This document shows positions 1 through 8,779 of a stretch of DNA of 64,000 bases, piece by piece. The notes below the pieces were generated by a model. The model was given only the letters and a program-made list of their open reading frames with translations. It ran no database searches and was not told the DNA's origin. Each line of letters opens with the position of its first letter. Within the stretch, counting starts at the first letter, position 1. The DNA is from Streptomyces sp. NBC_01591 (lineage in GTDB: Bacteria; Actinomycetota; Actinomycetes; Streptomycetales; Streptomycetaceae), in NCBI RefSeq assembly GCF_035918155.1, contig NZ_CP109327.1, forward strand, positions 3,348,001 to 3,412,000, written 5' to 3'. Made by a program: the position numbers and the translations under genes.

Positions 1-1001
1 GCGAGGTGTACTTCCCCGGCTCGCCGATTCTGCGGGTCGAGGGCTCCTTCGCCGAGTGCGTTCTGCTGGAGACGGTGATCCTGTCGATCCTCAACCACGA
101 CTCGGCGATCGCCGCCGCGGCGTCGAGGATGTCCGCCGCGGCCGGCGGGCGTGGCCTGATCGAGATGGGTGCACGCCGCACCCATGAACTGTCGGCGGTG
201 GCGTCGGCGCGTGCCGCGTACATCGGCGGCTTCAGCACCACGTCCGACCTGGCGGCGGGCTTCCGCTACAACATCCCGACCGTCGGGACGAGCGCCCACG
301 CCTTCACGCTGCTCCACGACACCGAGCGCGACGCCTTCCGGGCCCAGGTCGACTCGCTGGGCCGGGGCACGACGCTGCTGGTCGACACGTACGACGTCAC
401 CGAGGCGGTCCGTACGGCGGTCGAGGTCGCCGGGACCGAGCTCGGCGCGGTACGGATCGACTCCGGCGACCTGCTGCTGGTCGCGCACCGGGTGCGGCAG
501 CAGCTGGACGAGCTGGGCGCCACGGAGACGAAGATCGTGGTGACGTCGGATCTGGACGAGTACGCCATCGCCTCGCTGGCCGCGGCGCCGGTCGACGCGT
601 ACGGGGTGGGCACGCAGCTGGTGACCGGCAGCGGACAGCCGACCTGCTCGATGGTCTACAAGCTCGTCGCCCGCGCCGGGTCCGCCGATCCCGCGGAGCC
701 GATGCGTCCGGTCGCCAAGAAGTCGCTCGGCGCGAAGTCGTCGGTCGGCGGTCGCAAGTGGGCCGCGCGCCGACTGGACGAGCACGGGGTGGCCGAGGCA
801 GAGGTGATCGGCACCGGTGCCGTGCCCGCGGAGCTGGCCGACCGGCAGCTGCTGGTCGAGCTGGTCAAGGGCGGCGAGGTGATCGCCCGCGAGCCGTTGG
901 ACACGGCGCGCGATCGGCACATCGCGGCACGGGCGGGGCTGCCGATGTCGGCGGTGCAGCTGTCGCGCGGGGAGCCGGTGATTCCCACGGAGTACGTGTG
1001 A
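1..1001 (+). CDS. pncB: Nicotinate phosphoribosyltransferase, C-terminal part (5' end outside window)
   Basis: This enzyme condenses nicotinate with PRPP to give nicotinate mononucleotide in the Preiss-Handler NAD salvage pathway in the cytosol. The reading frame is open from the window edge (first whole codon at 3) and starts mid-protein, so the N-terminus lies upstream. Family signatures include the segment VYFPGSPILRVEGSF near the visible start, the MGARRTHE stretch, RIDSGDL (a phosphate/ribose-binding region), and VVTSDLDEYAI followed by YGVGTQLVTG. About 332 residues are visible. A nicotinamidase gene starts 185 bp downstream on the same strand, so the two steps of nicotinamide recycling sit side by side. 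The family call is certain; only the missing start is unresolved. Confidence 0.95.
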   Translation, partial: EVYFPGSPILRVEGSFAECVLLETVILSILNHDSAIAAAASRMSAAAGGRGLIEMGARRTHELSAVASARAAYIGGFSTTSDLAAGFRYNIPTVGTSAHAFTLLHDTERDAFRAQVDSLGRGTTLLVDTYDVTEAVRTAVEVAGTELGAVRIDSGDLLLVAHRVRQQLDELGATETKIVVTSDLDEYAIASLAAAPVDAYGVGTQLVTGSGQPTCSMVYKLVARAGSADPAEPMRPVAKKSLGAKSSVGGRKWAARRLDEHGVAEAEVIGTGAVPAELADRQLLVELVKGGEVIAREPLDTARDRHIAARAGLPMSAVQLSRGEPVIPTEYV

Positions 1002-1185
1002 CGAGGACCGTGCGGTGCGGTGGGCGTGCGGTGCGGTGGGCGGGCGCGCCCGGTCGCCCCTGCGTCCCCGGACGCCGAAAGGCTCCGTTCCGTCCCCTCC
1101 CTATCCGGGTCCGGAGTCTCTAGGCTCGAATACACCCCCATATGCCCCCGACCGCCGACCGTCCCCCACCCGAAGGACACCCGTC

Positions 1186-1770
1186 ATGCACCGCGCCTTG
1201 ATCGTCGTCGACGTTCAGAACGACTTCTGCGAGGGCGGCAGCCTCGCCGTGGCGGGAGGTGCCGATGTCGCCGCCGCCGTCACCGATCTGATCGGGGAGG
1301 CCCAGGCCGGGTACCGCCATGTGGTGGCCACCCGTGACCACCACATCGACCCGGGCAACCACTTCTCCGACCGGCCGGACTTCGAGCACTCCTGGCCCGC
1401 GCACTGCGTGGCCGGCACGGAGGGCGTCGGCTTCCACCCGAACTTCGCCCCCGCGGTCGCCTCGGGTGCGATCGACGCGGTGTTCGACAAGGGCGCCTAC
1501 GCCGCGGCGTACAGCGGCTTCGAGGGCCTCGACGAGAACGGTGTGGGGCTGGCCGACTGGCTGCGGGACCGCCGGATCACCGAGGTCGACGTCGTCGGCA
1601 TCGCGACCGACCACTGTGTGCGGGCGACGGCGCTGGACGCGGTCCGGGCGGGCTTCACGACGCATGTGCTGCTCGACCTGACCGCCGGGGTCGCCGAGAC
1701 GACCACGGAGCGGGCCCTGGAGGAGCTCCGCAGGGCGGGTGTGAAGCTGTCCGGCAAGCCGGTGGTGTAG
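1186..1770 (+). CDS. pncA: Nicotinamidase
   Basis: Nicotinamidase hydrolyses nicotinamide to nicotinate, which the enzyme encoded just upstream then uses. The 194-residue product is of normal length for the cysteine-hydrolase (isochorismatase) fold. The catalytic triad is readable: Asp in VVDVQNDF near the start, Lys in the DKGAY region, and nucleophilic Cys in ATDHCVRA. The metal-binding Asp-His-His set is in TRDHHIDPGNHF. I chose the ATG at 1186 because MHRALIVVDVQ is the usual N-terminus; the frame is open further upstream but only with non-homologous sequence. Intact and ordinary. Confidence 0.95.
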   Translation: MHRALIVVDVQNDFCEGGSLAVAGGADVAAAVTDLIGEAQAGYRHVVATRDHHIDPGNHFSDRPDFEHSWPAHCVAGTEGVGFHPNFAPAVASGAIDAVFDKGAYAAAYSGFEGLDENGVGLADWLRDRRITEVDVVGIATDHCVRATALDAVRAGFTTHVLLDLTAGVAETTTERALEELRRAGVKLSGKPVV

Positions 1771-1860
1771 CGCGGGACGGGCCCGCGGTCAGCCCGGTGG
1801 TGTGGCGCGGGGCGGGCCCGCGGTTCGCGGGGCCTCGCGATCCGCGCGGGGCCCCGCGCC

Positions 1861-2196
1861 TCAGGCCGGCCGCCGGACGGGTATGGCCGGGCGGAGCAGG
1901 GCCCGGATCGGGTGCCAGAGCTCCTGGGCCCGCTCCGGTCTCGCGCGCCAGAGCAGCCCGTCGGGGTGGTGCAGCACGGCGGTGATCTCGTCGGGCGTGG
2001 GCGGCTCGGCGTTGCCGCGGAGGTAGACCGCGCGCAGGCCCGCGTTGCGCAGCCGGGTCAGGGCGCGGGCCCGGTTGTCCGCGTGCACCAGGACCCGGAC
2101 CGGGGTGCCGGAACCCGCTCCGTCCGCCGGACTGGGCAGGGTGATCGCCACCACCACACTGCCGTTCGGCAACTTGCAGAATCCTCCGCCTGCCAT
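1861..2196 (-). CDS. Conserved hypothetical protein, small cytosolic
   Basis: I do not recognise a named family. The 111-residue protein has no signal peptide or membrane segment. It begins MAGGGFCKLPNGSVVVAI and looks like a compact alpha/beta protein with a basic, Pro/Arg-rich tail (PAIPVRRPA). The start at 2196 has a GGGAGCGCGGAG ribosome-binding site; an ORF extension upstream to 2250 lacks one. GC-rich wobble positions support real coding. It lies between pncA (convergent) and the M6 protease gene, whose terminator hairpin separates it from the upstream gene. Function unknown. Confidence 0.7.
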   Translation of the reverse strand: MAGGGFCKLPNGSVVVAITLPSPADGAGSGTPVRVLVHADNRARALTRLRNAGLRAVYLRGNAEPPTPDEITAVLHHPDGLLWRARPERAQELWHPIRALLRPAIPVRRPA

Positions 2197-2258
2197 GCTC
2201 CGCGCTCCCCCGTGAGACGTCGTGTCAATAAGTATCTGAACAAGACGCACCTAAACAC

Positions 2259-2294
2259 GATCGGCCGCCGCCCGCTAGAGGGCGACGGCCGATC
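2259..2294 (-). terminator. Strong hairpin terminator downstream of the M6 protease gene
   Basis: A 15-bp stem with a single mismatch (arms 2259-2273 and 2280-2294) encloses a 6-nt loop. It sits 27 bp beyond the protease stop codon and upstream of the next minus-strand gene, so it most likely ends the protease transcript. There is no clear U-run, as is common in Streptomyces. Confidence 0.75.
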
Positions 2295-2320
2295 ATGCTC
2301 TGACCTGCGGTTATACGGGA

Positions 2321-4720
2321 CTACTTCTGCGAGGGACCGACCTTGACGGTGATCGTCGAGCCACTGCGGGGCTCCCTGACGATCTGGATCCGGGTGTTCG
2401 TGTCAGGAACCTGAACACTTCCGGTCGGGTTCTCCTTGTACCAGTAGGTGCCCTTGTGGTCGTCGAAGACCGGGATACCGCGCTGCGACTTGACCCGGAC
2501 CGGTGCGTCCGCGTCGTGCAGCGTGAAGGCGTCGGTCGCGTACCAGCTGAAGGGAGCGTCGAACGGCTGGATCTTGTTGCGCATGATCGTGCCGTTGGCC
2601 CACTTCAGGGGCTTGGCGTGCGCGTCGACCGGCAGGATCAGACCCTGGCCCGGGTGCTGCGACACGTTGTTGTCCTTCTGGGACTTGTCCCAGAGCCAGA
2701 CGAGCAGACCGGTCTGGTACGGGTAGTGCTCGACCCAGTCCGGACGGGTCTTGGAGAAGCCGAAGTTGTACGGGCCGACCTCGAGGGTCTTGTCGTAGCT
2801 GACGTACTGGCGGTTCTCCGCGATGTAGTACTGCGGGTAGTCCTTGGTGAACGACTCGCCGACGCGGGAGAAGCCCTTGGCGGTCCAGCCGTTGTCGTCG
2901 CCCTCGGCGTTGTCCGTGAAGAGCGCGGCGCCGTCGGCGTTGACCGAGATGGTGTCGGCCGCGAAGCCGATGCCGCCCGCGCCGCCGTCGGTGGCGTAAC
3001 GGAAGCGGATGTCGATCTTCTTGCCCGCGTAGGCGTCCAGCGAGTAGGAGAGCTTCTGGTACTTGCCGGAGACGTCGGTCAGGGCCGGCTTGTCACTGGC
3101 GTCGCGCGGGATCGCCTTGCCGTCGGCCGTGCCGTCGATCGCGGTCCAGCTGGTGCCGCCGTTCTCCGACACCTCGGTGTAGAGGTAGTCGTAGTCCTTC
3201 TCGATGTCCCACCAGCCCGAAAGGTCCAGGGAGGCCTTGGACTTGCCGGTCAGGTCCACCGAACGGGACAGGGTGTTGCTGAGGTTGTCGCCCATGTCGC
3301 TCCACCACTGCTTGGAGCCCTCCGCCGGCTTCGTGACAGCAGTGGTGACGGGCTTCTCGGGCAGCGTGACGACGAGCGCCTGCTTGTTCTTGGTGTTGTA
3401 CTCGGACACACCCAGCTTGTGGGTGGACTTCGTCGAGGCCTTGGCCTCGGCGTAGTCGAGCCAGCCCAGCTGGAGCTTGTCCCAGGCGGTCATGTCGCCG
3501 GGCAGGTCACCGATCGAGTCCTTGCCGGTGCCGAGCCAGGAACCGGCCGACATCAGGGACCAGAAACCGACCGAGTTCTCGGCGGTGTTGGTGGTGTCGT
3601 ACAGGTCCGGCAGGCCCAGGTCGTGGCCGTACTCGTGGGCGAAGACACCCAGGCCGCCGTTCTCGGGCTGCGCGGTGTAGTCGCCGACCCAGATGCCGGT
3701 GTCACCGATCTGGGCGCCGCCGGCCTTGTTGTCGGCCGGGCCGGTCGCACCGGCGTCGGTGCCGTAGGCGTACCAGCGGTGGGCCCAGATGGCGTTCTTG
3801 CCCTCGGCGCCGCCGCCCGCGGACTCGTCCTCACCGGCGTGGACGATCTGGAAGTGGTCGATGTAGCCGTCGGGCTCGTTGAAGTTGCCGTCACCGTCGA
3901 AGTCGTAACGGTCCCACTGGTCGTACTTGGCGAGATCCGTCTTGATCTGCTCCGGCGTACGGCCCTGGGCCTTCTGGTCGGCGGCCCAGGCGTTCACGCC
4001 GTCCCGGATCATGTCCCAGGCGTTGGCGCAGTTGGTCGCACCGCAGTAGTTGGAGCCGTAACGGGCCTCGTTGTACGGCACCTTGACCCAGTCGGAGACC
4101 TCGCCGTCGACCGAGTAGCGCCCCGAGGACGTCTTCTCGTAGTACGTCTTGAGCGAGTCCTTGCCGGCGCCCTCACCGAAGTAGAGGTCCTGGAAGTGCG
4201 CCTGGTTGTAATCGGCCTGCCAGGCGGTGCTGTTGTCCTTCTTGGGGTCCGGCTTGGCTATCTTGTTGTGCAGCGGGCCGGGCGTGCCCCCGTACTTCGG
4301 GACGGCCGGCTTCGGGCCGTCGCCGTCCGGGTCGAACATGGTGGTGTTGTCGACCTGATCGCCGAACTCCACCAGGATCGTGAAGATCTTGTCCGTCTTC
4401 TCGCGGCCGAGCTCGACGTACTTCTTGTCGTCGAGCTTGACGACCTTGGAGCCGTCACGCTTCGAGATCTTCTTGTCGCCCGATATGACCTGCTCCAGGG
4501 CGGCCTGGCGCTGAGCGTCCTGCTGCTCGCTGAACGGGCCCTTCAGGTCGTGCTCGTTGCCCTTGGCCGACCCCGGGTCACGGCGGTCGACGGTGGTGCT
4601 CTTGGCGCCCGACGTCTTGTCGTCTGCCTGGGCCGTGGCAAAAGCCGACGCCGTGGCGGCAGTGGCGGCCATGGCCACGACAACCGCTGCAGCGCGAAGC
4701 GCCCGTCTGTTTGTGGTCAC
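2321..4720 (-). CDS. Secreted M6 family (immune inhibitor A type) metalloprotease
   Basis: This is an exported zinc endopeptidase of about 799 residues. The N-terminus is a typical signal peptide: basic TTNRRALR, a hydrophobic Ala-rich core, then an AQA-type cleavage region. A propeptide-like segment (DPGSAKGNEHDLKGPFSEQQ) follows. The M6 zinc motif HEYGHDLGLPDLYD, with HExxH plus a downstream Asp, is near residue 363. The C-terminal half contains the SGWWDIEKDYDYLYTEVSENGG region typical of immune-inhibitor-A beta-sandwich domains. I chose the GTG at 4720 because GGGGAGG precedes it at good spacing and it directly precedes the signal peptide; the frame is open to 4807 without a signal-like sequence. 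It is monocistronic. Likely role: extracellular protein degradation. Confidence 0.93.
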   Translation of the reverse strand: MTTNRRALRAAAVVVAMAATAATASAFATAQADDKTSGAKSTTVDRRDPGSAKGNEHDLKGPFSEQQDAQRQAALEQVISGDKKISKRDGSKVVKLDDKKYVELGREKTDKIFTILVEFGDQVDNTTMFDPDGDGPKPAVPKYGGTPGPLHNKIAKPDPKKDNSTAWQADYNQAHFQDLYFGEGAGKDSLKTYYEKTSSGRYSVDGEVSDWVKVPYNEARYGSNYCGATNCANAWDMIRDGVNAWAADQKAQGRTPEQIKTDLAKYDQWDRYDFDGDGNFNEPDGYIDHFQIVHAGEDESAGGGAEGKNAIWAHRWYAYGTDAGATGPADNKAGGAQIGDTGIWVGDYTAQPENGGLGVFAHEYGHDLGLPDLYDTTNTAENSVGFWSLMSAGSWLGTGKDSIGDLPGDMTAWDKLQLGWLDYAEAKASTKSTHKLGVSEYNTKNKQALVVTLPEKPVTTAVTKPAEGSKQWWSDMGDNLSNTLSRSVDLTGKSKASLDLSGWWDIEKDYDYLYTEVSENGGTSWTAIDGTADGKAIPRDASDKPALTDVSGKYQKLSYSLDAYAGKKIDIRFRYATDGGAGGIGFAADTISVNADGAALFTDNAEGDDNGWTAKGFSRVGESFTKDYPQYYIAENRQYVSYDKTLEVGPYNFGFSKTRPDWVEHYPYQTGLLVWLWDKSQKDNNVSQHPGQGLILPVDAHAKPLKWANGTIMRNKIQPFDAPFSWYATDAFTLHDADAPVRVKSQRGIPVFDDHKGTYWYKENPTGSVQVPDTNTRIQIVREPRSGSTITVKVGPSQK

Positions 4721-5092
4721 TTGATGCAGTCCTCCCCGGCACTCGCCGCTGCGGCCAGGGGGTGATGTGGGGCCGCGCGCGCGAATACGCGTCACAAGTG
4801 ACGACATTCGACCGGAGTTACGCGAGAAAAGACAGATCTTGACTTGAACAGGCCAACTGCACTATGTAGGAGAACGCTTCCGTTATCCGGACGTTCATCA
4901 AGCGGGTAACCGGCGCGTCATGGACCACGGTTGGAGCGGGGAATGAATCCGTGCGCCCCCTGTGCACCGGTACCGTGGGTTAGGCCACGCTTACCAGTGG
5001 CCCCTCTCGGGCATCCACCGTCGTAGAGTCGCTTGACAGTGCGACCGTGTTGAGAGACTGCCCCATCCGATGCCCCGAGGACGGATACCGCC
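4721..5092. other. Divergent intergenic region between M6 protease and a small membrane protein gene
   Basis: This 372-bp gap should hold promoters for both divergent genes. On the plus strand a perfect TTGACA hexamer is at 5033-5038, but I see no convincing -10 at the right spacing. No ORF, repeat or hairpin stands out. Confidence 0.4.
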
Positions 5093-5458
5093 ATGCCGCG
5101 TCCCACTGCCGCACAGCTCTCCTACGGTTCGGTCACCGTCGTCTTCTCGACCCTCGCGATGCTGCTGCTTTCCCGTACGGGTTCGGGCGTCGGAATCGCC
5201 GTCATCGGAACCGCGGCGCTCGCGCTCGGTCTGCTGGTGGCCGTGACCGTACCCCACCCGTCACGCGCGAAAACCGCGAAGCCGGCGAAGGCCCGCTCCG
5301 CGGTCCGCGTGAACCAGGACGCGGTCTCCGCGGCCGTCGAGGCCGAGGGCCTCGCCCGCGACGGGGTCCAGGCCCCGATCCCCGCGCCCCATGAGGCCGC
5401 ACAGCGTTCCGCGACTCCGACGGACCAGCGTGTGGGCCAGCACTCCCTGCGTCCCTAG
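5093..5458 (+). CDS. Small two-helix membrane protein, conserved hypothetical
   Basis: The 121-residue product starts MPRPTAAQLSYGS and has two predicted membrane helices between about residues 10 and 55 (VTVVFSTLAMLLL, then an Ile/Ala/Leu-rich stretch ending LLVAVTV). A basic linker and a hydrophilic C-terminal tail follow, probably cytosolic. No catalytic motif is visible. The stop codon overlaps that of the convergent RDD gene: both TAG codons are read from the same CTAG at 5455-5458. Function unknown; the arrangement next to RDD proteins suggests a membrane role but nothing firmer. Confidence 0.75.
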   Translation: MPRPTAAQLSYGSVTVVFSTLAMLLLSRTGSGVGIAVIGTAALALGLLVAVTVPHPSRAKTAKPAKARSAVRVNQDAVSAAVEAEGLARDGVQAPIPAPHEAAQRSATPTDQRVGQHSLRP

Positions 5459-6117
5459 TTGGTCTGGACGACCACCGTCTTCGCCGCCTTGTCCTGCAGG
5501 CCCTGCCGGTACGGCTTGTCCGTGAACATGAGCACGATGTTGATCAGCCACCACAGGCACGGGCAGCACAGCAGCGCCGGCAGCCACAGCACCACGGCTC
5601 GCAGGAACGACGCACCGGTGTCCGGCACCCGCCCGTCGTTGAGCATCGCGACGCGCAGCTTCAGCAGCCGCTTGCCGATGGTCCGGCCGTCCTTGTGCGT
5701 GAAGTACGTGTCGTAGGCGACGTACACGACCAGGCCGATCAGCGACCAGATCATCTGGTGCCCGCTGTACGTCTGGCTGAAGACATCGCCGAAGTCGTCG
5801 CCGTTGCCGTTGTTGTCCGACACCTCGACCACGCCGCCCCACGGCAGCGAGATCAGATAGAGCGGGATCGAGATGATCAGGAAGTCGATCAGCCGGGCCA
5901 GGATGCGCTTGCCCGGCTCCGCGAGCGGCGGCATGCCGGCCAGCGGATCCGCGCCACCGTACGGTCCACCGCCCCCATAGGGGCCCGGATCGTACGGCGG
6001 CGGGGGCGGCGGAGCGCTGTCGTACGGCGAACCCGATGACGGCGGCGGCTCGTGCGGCTTCTTGAGGAACGGGTCGTCCTCGGGCGGCTGGCCGGACGTC
6101 GGCTGATCGTTGCTCAT
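5455..6117 (-). CDS. RDD family membrane protein with Pro/Gly-rich cytosolic N-terminus
   Basis: RDD domains are membrane bundles named for conserved Arg and Asp residues, mostly of unknown transport or envelope role. After about 65 disordered residues rich in Pro, Gly and Tyr, the domain begins at GKRILARLIDFLI, which holds the Arg/Asp signature. It continues through a hydrophobic segment, an acidic loop, a second helix (MIWSLIGLVVYVAYDTYF), the TIGKRLLKLRV motif, and a Cys-rich third helix (WLPALLCCPCLWWLINIVLMF). Length 220 residues. A second RDD gene lies 112 bp upstream on the same strand, so the two may be co-transcribed paralogues. Confidence 0.9.
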   Translation of the reverse strand: MSNDQPTSGQPPEDDPFLKKPHEPPPSSGSPYDSAPPPPPPYDPGPYGGGGPYGGADPLAGMPPLAEPGKRILARLIDFLIISIPLYLISLPWGGVVEVSDNNGNGDDFGDVFSQTYSGHQMIWSLIGLVVYVAYDTYFTHKDGRTIGKRLLKLRVAMLNDGRVPDTGASFLRAVVLWLPALLCCPCLWWLINIVLMFTDKPYRQGLQDKAAKTVVVQTN

Positions 6118-6229
6118 GGGGGCAGTGCACCCCGGCCCGGAGGCGCCCGCAACGGCTCAGGTGCGTTCGGGGGAACAGGCGGCCTCCGACGACCCCTCAC
6201 CCGATGGGCCGTCAGCCGGAAGGGTGTGG

Positions 6230-8053
6230 TCAGTCCGCTACGAAGGTGTGTGCCGCCTTGTCGTGCCAGCACTGGCGCCACGGCCGGTCGATCAGGCACC
6301 ACAGCACATTGACCACCCCGATCACGAGGACGCCCAGCACGCCGTAGACCAGCCACCGGCGCAGCGCGGCGCCGAAGGCCGGGGCGTCGTGGGACTCGAT
6401 GTCCCGCACTTCGAGCCCGCAGATCTTCTTGCCGAGCGTGCGCCCCCACTTGGCCGTCGGCAACGCCTCCAACAGGACGCCGAGCACGAGGAACGCGCCG
6501 AGCACCGCACCGAACAAACCGGCCGTGGTGGAGTCCACCAGCCAGACGGTGACCGTCTCACCGGACAGCTTCGCCGCGCTGATCTTCTCGTCGATGTGGT
6601 CCAGTGCCTGCGAGACGAGCGGGAAGCCGATCGCACCGACGAGCGCCAGCAGCACGACGCTGTCGATCAGCCGGGCGGCGAACCGCTTGCCGAGCCCGGC
6701 GGGCCTGGCCGCCGCCTGAGCCTGCGCGAGCCGTTGGAAGGGGTCGTCGACCGGGGGCTTCCAGGGCACGACGGGCTGATCCGGCTGGGCACCCTGCGCA
6801 CCGAACTGGGGGCGGGGCTGCTGGGGCTGGAGCTGCGGCTGAGGCTGGTGCTGCTGGGCCGGAAGCTGCGGCTGGTGCTGCTGCTGAGCAGGAAGCTGCG
6901 GCTGGGGCTGCTGAGGCTGGTGCTGCTGCTGAGCAGGAAGCTGCGGCTGGGGCTGCTGGGGCTGGGGCTGCTGCTGAGCTGGAAGCTGGGGCTGGGGCTG
7001 CTGATGCTGCTGAGCTGGAAGCTGCGGCTGGGGCTGCTGGGGCTGGGGCTGCTGGGCAGGAAGCTGCGCCCAGGGAGCGGGGTTCTGTACGGGGGCTGGG
7101 GCGGGGGTCCGGTTCTGCGCCGGGGCCGGGGCGGGGTTCTGTGCCGGGGCCGGGGCGGGGTTCTGTGCCGGGGTCGGGTCCGGGGCCTGTGCGGGGGTGG
7201 GGGCTGGGGCCGGTGCGCCCGTGCCGGGGGCGATCGCGCGGATCGCCATCGTCCCCTCCGTGGCCGCCGGTTCCGTCGTCCGGTGGGCGGGCGGGCGGCC
7301 GCCCTGGCCCACGGCCCGGATCGTGACCGTCCCGTCGGCAGGCGGGCGCCCGGCGTCGCCCGCGCCGGCATCCGTTCCGCCACCGCTGCCCGTACCGCTG
7401 CCGCCGGGGCGGCCCTGTCGGCCGACCCGGATCGCGACGGTGTTCTCGGGGGCCTGGCCACCGGCATCACGCGCGACCGGCAGCGCACCGCCCGCCGCGT
7501 CCGCAGAGGAGGAGGGGACAGGAGCGGCGGCGGGCCGTCGCGGGTCCGCGGGGGCGCGGTCCGCCGGGACGGGGCCTGCGGGCGTACGCGGATCGTGGCC
7601 GGGCTCCGAACCAGCCCCGGACTCCGGGCCCGACGGCCGGCCCGGATCGCCCTGCTCGCCGGGCCGGCCGGTGCCGCCCCAGGAGACCCGTCGGTCGCGT
7701 TCGCCGAATCCGGTCTGCCGGGAGGCGTCGGCCTGCCAGGCGGTGGCCGGTTCGGGGCGGTTGCCCGCGTGCGGCTCCTCGTCCAGGAAGACCGGGCCGG
7801 TCTCGTCCACCGGCGCCGGGACCGACGACTGTGGCTGCGACTGCGGTAGCGGCTGCGGCTCGGCAGCCGGTGCGGAGGGATCTGCTCCGGAAGGCGCCGC
7901 AGGCATCGACTCGCCCTGCTGAGGGGCGGGGCGGCTCGTGCCTGGCACCCACGAAGCACCGTTCCAGTACCGGACATATCCGGGAATGGACGGGTCGGGG
8001 TAGTACCCCTCGCGGGGGCTTTCGTCACCGGGTGCCGGGGTTGGGGCGCTCAT
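6230..8053 (-). CDS. DUF2510-RDD membrane protein with long Pro/Gln repeat linker
   Basis: About 607 residues. The N-terminus carries a DUF2510-type tryptophan motif (GYYPDPSIPGYVRYWNGASW). A linker of roughly 400 residues is low in complexity: an Ala/Gly/Pro-rich first part, then NPAPAPAQ repeats, then PQPQLPAQQ repeats. The C-terminal RDD domain starts LGKRFAARLIDSVVLLALVG, has TLGKKICGLEV, and ends with membrane helices. DUF2510 motifs are common at the cytosolic ends of actinobacterial membrane proteins. I chose the ATG at 8053 (MSAPTPAPG) because the extra upstream residues lack coding character. It is probably co-expressed with the shorter RDD gene downstream. Function unknown. Confidence 0.88.
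   Translation of the reverse strand: MSAPTPAPGDESPREGYYPDPSIPGYVRYWNGASWVPGTSRPAPQQGESMPAAPSGADPSAPAAEPQPLPQSQPQSSVPAPVDETGPVFLDEEPHAGNRPEPATAWQADASRQTGFGERDRRVSWGGTGRPGEQGDPGRPSGPESGAGSEPGHDPRTPAGPVPADRAPADPRRPAAAPVPSSSADAAGGALPVARDAGGQAPENTVAIRVGRQGRPGGSGTGSGGGTDAGAGDAGRPPADGTVTIRAVGQGGRPPAHRTTEPAATEGTMAIRAIAPGTGAPAPAPTPAQAPDPTPAQNPAPAPAQNPAPAPAQNRTPAPAPVQNPAPWAQLPAQQPQPQQPQPQLPAQQHQQPQPQLPAQQQPQPQQPQPQLPAQQQHQPQQPQPQLPAQQQHQPQLPAQQHQPQPQLQPQQPRPQFGAQGAQPDQPVVPWKPPVDDPFQRLAQAQAAARPAGLGKRFAARLIDSVVLLALVGAIGFPLVSQALDHIDEKISAAKLSGETVTVWLVDSTTAGLFGAVLGAFLVLGVLLEALPTAKWGRTLGKKICGLEVRDIESHDAPAFGAALRRWLVYGVLGVLVIGVVNVLWCLIDRPWRQCWHDKAAHTFVAD
6806..7195 (-). repeat. Imperfect tandem repeats encoding Pro/Gln and Asn-Pro-Ala-Pro linkers
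   Basis: Within the DUF2510-RDD gene, 6806-7066 consists of short CTG/CAG-rich units encoding PQPQLPAQQ-like repeats, and about 7080-7195 holds four units encoding NPAPAPAQ-like repeats. Such arrays change length readily by slippage. Confidence 0.85.
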
Positions 8054-8265
8054 CACCGTGGTCCCGTATCTCTTCGAGGCCTGAATACAACGGGTCCACA
8101 TCTACCAGACGCCCGCGCACCCCTGGGCCACTCCGGGCGTTTGGGCCACTTTCCCGTCGCCCAGAAGTTTTTTCCGGAAGTCGCGTAATAGCTGGCGGGG
8201 AGGGCGCTCTCTCCTTGTGCGGACCGGTCATGGGACCGGCCCACAGGCACCGGAAGGACGCACTC

Positions 8266-8742
8266 ATGCACACCGTCGTGGAACGCGAGCTGGAACTCAA
8301 GCTGGTCCTGTCGCCCGAGCACAGCATCCCCATCTCCGCCCGTCTGACGTACCGCACCGAGGACCCGTACGCCGTGCACGTGGCCTTTCACATCGGCTCC
8401 GACTTCCCGGTCCACTGGACGTTCGCCCGCGATCTGCTGGTCGAGGGGGTGTTCCGGCCGTGCGGTCACGGGGACGTACGGATCTGGCCGACCAAGGTCG
8501 ACCGGCGCAACGTCATCTTCGTCGCTCTGACCTCGCCCGACGGAAACGCGCTCCTGGAAGTGCCGTCCGCCGCGGTGGCCGCCTGGGTGGAGCGGACGCT
8601 GCGGGTGGTCCCGCCCGGCACGGAGGCCGAGCGGCTCGGGATCGACGAGGGCCTCGCCGAGCTGCTCGCGCCGCTGCCGGCCGACGACCTGTGGATGCGC
8701 GACCCGTGGCCGTCGGACGAGTCGCAGGACGGCGAGGCGTGA
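8266..8742 (+). CDS. ssgG: SsgA-like sporulation/cell division protein (probable SsgG)
   Basis: SsgA-like proteins (SALPs) occur in sporulating actinomycetes and control septum-site selection, peptidoglycan remodelling and spore separation. The 158-residue product shows the family pattern: an N-terminal beta-rich half with SIPISARLTYRTEDPYAVHV, then VHWTFARDLLVEGVFRPCGHGDVR, and the paired WPTKVDRRNVIFVALTSPDG and helix VAAWVERTLRVVPPGTE. The ATG at 8266 follows a GGAAGGA site. The symbol ssgG rests on remembered gene order (SALP next to glcD, TPR and hppD as in S. coelicolor); membership of the family is certain, the exact paralogue is inferred. Confidence 0.9.
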   Translation: MHTVVERELELKLVLSPEHSIPISARLTYRTEDPYAVHVAFHIGSDFPVHWTFARDLLVEGVFRPCGHGDVRIWPTKVDRRNVIFVALTSPDGNALLEVPSAAVAAWVERTLRVVPPGTEAERLGIDEGLAELLAPLPADDLWMRDPWPSDESQDGEA

Positions 8743-8779
8743 GCGGGCACGGTTCCGCCCGACCGCCGGAGCACCCGCG

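Noticed and set aside
2456..4765. A 769-codon open frame on the plus strand
   Set aside because: It is the antisense shadow of the M6 protease gene, a side effect of GC-rich third positions; composition is Val/Arg/Leu-rich without any motif.
4838..4862. TTGACT followed by TATGTA as a plus-strand promoter
   Set aside because: The spacing is 18 bp and it lies more than 220 bp before the next gene, so support is too weak to list.
6806..7066. Regular short repeats as a CRISPR array
   Set aside because: The units are contiguous coding repeats inside one long frame, without unique spacers or cas genes.
6110..7849. A 579-codon plus-strand frame with Leu/Arg-rich repeats
   Set aside because: Antisense to the DUF2510-RDD gene; the apparent repeats are the complement of its Pro/Gln codons.
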